Below, one piece after another: positions 5,770 to 7,363 of a DNA stretch of 7,363 bases. Where the stretch lies: NCBI GenBank assembly GCA_946623485.1, contig CAMORF010000109.1, forward strand, positions 1 to 7,363. The letters run 5' to 3'. Below the pieces are notes generated by a model. That model was not told where the DNA came from. It saw nothing but the letters and a program-made list of their open reading frames with translations, and searched no databases. Source of the DNA: an uncultured Clostridia bacterium. GTDB lineage: Bacteria; Bacillota; Clostridia; Lachnospirales; Lachnospiraceae. The translations under genes and the position numbers were made by a program. Within the stretch, counting starts at the first letter, position 1, and every line of letters starts with the position of its first letter.

Positions 5770-6537
5770 ATGCACCAGTTCTCCGGAACCCGATTTCAAT
5801 CTGTCCTTCTTCTTCTTCTTGCTGTGATGGCGCTTTCCCTGATTCCTTCGCACAAGGCCTATGCAGAAGGTCCTTATCTCTCGTGTGACCCGAGTGAGGT
5901 GCATCCCATCTGGTGGAAGGCAACGGTAAACTATGATCTTACCACCACTGTAATGGAGACCGGCGAGAAGGTGAACCTGAAAAGGGGAGATAAGGTCACG
6001 CTTGTTTCCTACAACCGTACCGGCGTGAAGACCATTATGCTGGATGAGGATGAGGAAGAACATTGCAAGGTGCCGCAGAATGCGGTTACTGCCTATGAAG
6101 ATGCGTGTACGCCGGGAGACTACAAAAAGAATACCAAGGTCAGGTTTGTCAATTCTAAAAAGATTAACAGCCAGACCGAGTATATGATCTGGGTTTCCAC
6201 GAATATGCAGAGCCTTAATGTGTTCAAGGGGTCTAACAGAAACTGGGAGCTTGTCAAGAGCTTCAGGTGCTCCACCGGCATGGCTGGGTATGATACGCCG
6301 ATCGGATACAAAGTGATCCAGTCTAAGCAGCTCATCTTCCATTCGGTACAGTGGGGAAGCAACCTTCAGTACTTCATGAGCTTTGGCGGCAGCGGCATCC
6401 ATAAATGGCCGGGCGTCGGCATAGAAGGCAATATCGGAAGGCATCCCTGCTCCCACGCGTGTGTACGCCTTGGCCGGAGTGCAGCGACATGGTGCTATCA
6501 GAATATCCCGGTAGGCACCCGCCTTCTGGTTTATTGA
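5770..6537 (+). CDS. Secreted L,D-transpeptidase (YkuD domain) with a SHAC active-site variant
   Basis: A 255-residue exported enzyme. YkuD-fold L,D-transpeptidases cross-link peptidoglycan stems 3-3 or attach groups to them outside the membrane, using a cysteine nucleophile. The signal peptide is residues 1-32 (hydrophobic LLLLLAVMALSLI, AYA before E33). A small beta-rich region (about 50-110), perhaps SH3-like, comes before the YkuD domain (about 136-255). The domain opens with MIWVSTNMQSLNVFKG (139-154), then STGMAGYDTPIGYKVI (168-183) with the conserved TPxG, H211 in GSGIHKWPG, and SHACVR (228-233) with nucleophile C231. H211 and S228 are 16 residues apart, as in the consensus H-X14-17-[ST]HGC, but the usual glycine is alanine (A230). 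The ribosome binding site AAAGGAG (5756-5762) is 7 nt from the ATG. The gene has its own promoter and ends at a terminator. Seven cysteines in the precursor is high for such a protein. Confidence 0.92.
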   Translation: MHQFSGTRFQSVLLLLLAVMALSLIPSHKAYAEGPYLSCDPSEVHPIWWKATVNYDLTTTVMETGEKVNLKRGDKVTLVSYNRTGVKTIMLDEDEEEHCKVPQNAVTAYEDACTPGDYKKNTKVRFVNSKKINSQTEYMIWVSTNMQSLNVFKGSNRNWELVKSFRCSTGMAGYDTPIGYKVIQSKQLIFHSVQWGSNLQYFMSFGGSGIHKWPGVGIEGNIGRHPCSHACVRLGRSAATWCYQNIPVGTRLLVY

Positions 6538-6550
6538 CCAGGCATGATAA

Positions 6551-6570
6551 ATCCAGTATCATCCAGTATA
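6551..6570 (+). repeat. Two-copy 10-bp tandem repeat ATCCAGTAT(C/A)
   Basis: The 10-bp unit is repeated head to tail with one difference, between the transpeptidase stop and the terminator stem. The first copy also takes part in a small AT-rich hairpin (ATGATA at 6544-6549 with TATCAT at 6557-6562). This looks like local slippage; no function is evident. Confidence 0.55.
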
Positions 6571-6600
6571 AAAAGGGGGAGGTTCCAGATCTCCCCTTTT
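6571..6600 (+). terminator. Rho-independent terminator after the L,D-transpeptidase gene
   Basis: GGGGAG (6576-6581) pairs with CTCCCC (6591-6596) around a 9-nt loop. An AAAA/TTTT extension with one bulged G lengthens the stem. The downstream T-run is short (TTTT, then ATGTTGTTT), so termination may be partial. The reverse strand has five T after the stem, so it could also work in the other direction, but no convergent gene is visible. Confidence 0.75.
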
Positions 6601-6644
6601 ATGTTGTTTATGGCGCTTCGCAGAGATTCTGTGTGTGCCCGGTC

Positions 6645-6665
6645 TCAGAACGCATAGCGCTCTGA
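6645..6665. repeat. Inverted repeat in the leader of the YfhO-family gene
   Basis: TCAGAaCGC and GCGcTCTGA pair over 8 of 9 positions around a 3-nt ATA centre. No T-run follows, so it is not a terminator. It lies 25 nt upstream of the ATG at 6691 and just before a weak -10-like TATCAT (6670-6675). It could be an operator or an mRNA hairpin. Confidence 0.4.
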
Positions 6666-6690
6666 ACTGTATCATTACATATTCCAGAGG

Positions 6691-7363
6691 ATGGATCATT
6701 TGAGCTCGAAATGTTTGCCGAAAGGCCGTGTGGACCGTGTCTATGTGATACGGTATACCCTGTTGTTTCTGGGGATGTGCACACTGGTCTTTGTTCCCTT
6801 TTTGCTGACACATGCCTCCCTGATCAAGAAGATCGATGGCATGAGCCAGTATATCGTCTACCTGCGCTATATGGGGCAGTATCTTCGCCGTGCGTTGGAC
6901 GGCTTTGTGCATGGGAACTTTTCCCTGCCGTCTTATGACTTTTCCATCGGGATGGGAGATGACATCGGACAGATCGTCCGGTTTCATCCCTTTGATTTTC
7001 TGTCTGTGTTTGTTCCGTCCGCTTATACGGAGTTCCTGTATGAAGGGATCCTTCTGCTGCGTTTTTACGCGGCAGGGCTTGCCTTTTCGGTGTTCGCCTT
7101 CGCTATGGTGAAGGGGGCGGCGTGGATGAATGTCCTGTCCGGATCCATGGTTTACGTGTTCTGCGGGTTTATGCTGATCCGCGTGGTCAACCATCCGATT
7201 TACGCAGCCCCTTTTATCGTACTGCCGCTTTTGCTGCTAGGGGCGGAGAAGGAGATGAAAAAAGAGGGCTGCAGCCTGTTTGTTTTTTCCGTGTTTCTGG
7301 GGTTCTGGAGCAATTACTACTTTATGTACATCATGTCTGTGGGCCTGCTGGTATATGTGCTGG
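6691..7363 (+). CDS. YfhO-family multi-pass membrane protein, N-terminal part (runs off the window)
   Basis: The frame is open from here to the right edge (224 codons seen; family members usually exceed 800). Hydrophobic helices appear at about residues 22-40, 117-139, 145-165, 170-184 and 195-224. Family hallmarks are present: KKIDGMSQYIVYLRYMGQYLR (46-66), matching the GDG-xx-Q-Y pattern with acidic D49 in the first outer loop, then SYDFSIGMGDDIGQ (81-94), and HPFDFLSVFVP (99-109). YfhO proteins are GT-C-like; in Bacillus subtilis YfhO acts with the GT2 enzyme CsbB in lipoteichoic acid glycosylation, taking sugar from a lipid carrier on the outer face. A CsbB-like glycosyltransferase is encoded at 3045-4010, so a shared pathway is plausible. 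The start is uncertain: the ATG at 6691 directly abuts AGAGG (6686-6690), which is better spaced for the in-frame TTG at 6700. Terminator and spacer upstream suggest an independent unit. Confidence 0.82.
   Translation, partial: MDHLSSKCLPKGRVDRVYVIRYTLLFLGMCTLVFVPFLLTHASLIKKIDGMSQYIVYLRYMGQYLRRALDGFVHGNFSLPSYDFSIGMGDDIGQIVRFHPFDFLSVFVPSAYTEFLYEGILLLRFYAAGLAFSVFAFAMVKGAAWMNVLSGSMVYVFCGFMLIRVVNHPIYAAPFIVLPLLLLGAEKEMKKEGCSLFVFSVFLGFWSNYYFMYIMSVGLLVYVL

Noticed and set aside
5752..6456. Minus-strand open frame of 234 aa opposite the L,D-transpeptidase gene
   Set aside because: The opposite strand has signal peptide, YkuD motifs and a good ribosome binding site. The antisense product has a Lys run that is only the complement of the TTCTTCTTCTT leader region, and no recognisable domain.
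6559..7194. Minus-strand open frame of 211 aa opposite the YfhO-family gene
   Set aside because: It begins inside the opposite strand of a clear membrane protein, has a His/Gln/Lys-rich composition typical of antisense frames, and crosses the terminator stem.
1..7363. Defence system, prophage, transposon or CRISPR array
   Set aside because: No spaced repeat array, transposase, integrase, nuclease or toxin-antitoxin motif was found; all intact genes fit cell-envelope functions.

Overview
The window is about 7.4 kb with every recognisable gene on the + strand. It looks like the chromosome of a Gram-positive anaerobe of the Bacillota, most likely a Lachnospiraceae-type Clostridium relative. The reasons are consensus-like GGAGG ribosome binding sites, Gram-positive signal peptides, a secreted protein with bacterial Ig-like (BIG2-type) repeats of a kind common in that family, a YkuD-type L,D-transpeptidase, a YfhO-family membrane protein, and moderately GC-rich coding sequence. 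No rRNA, tRNA, CRISPR array, insertion sequence or phage gene was seen. The assignment to a family is inference.

Left part (2-4010): a tightly packed four-gene operon. It holds the 3' end of a polytopic membrane protein gene, two tandem paralogous ATP-grasp ligase genes (gaps of 24 nt and 1 nt), and a DPM1/CsbB-type membrane-anchored family 2 glycosyltransferase (gap of 15 nt). The layout suggests a surface-glycan pathway. The ATP-grasp enzymes would join a carboxylate (amino acid, hydroxy acid or similar) to an amine in the cytoplasm. The glycosyltransferase would charge undecaprenyl phosphate with a sugar. The membrane protein may act on the outer face. The substrates cannot be read from the sequence.

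Middle part (4011-6600): two separately promoted genes for exported cell-wall enzymes. The first (4205-5662) has a signal peptide, two Ig-like modules, a Pro-rich linker and a C-terminal NlpC/P60- or CHAP-like cysteine peptidase domain. The second (5770-6537) is a secreted YkuD-fold L,D-transpeptidase with SHAC in place of the usual SHGC at the active site. Upstream of the first gene is a perfect direct repeat, GTAACA-N5-GTAACA. Read on the other strand it fits the published WalR (YycF) consensus TGTWAH-N5-TGTWAH, so wall-stress control by a WalRK-like system is a testable idea. The second gene ends at a Rho-independent terminator.

Right part (6601-7363): a short spacer with an inverted repeat, then the first ~224 codons of a YfhO-family multi-pass membrane protein that runs off the window. 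In Bacillus subtilis, YfhO works with the GT2 enzyme CsbB in lipoteichoic acid glycosylation. A CsbB-like enzyme and a YfhO-like protein flanking two wall enzymes makes the whole region look like a cell-envelope locus. The point of most interest is the combination of paired ATP-grasp ligases with a lipid-linked-sugar glycosyltransferase, possibly a route to aminoacyl- or acyl-amide-decorated surface glycan.
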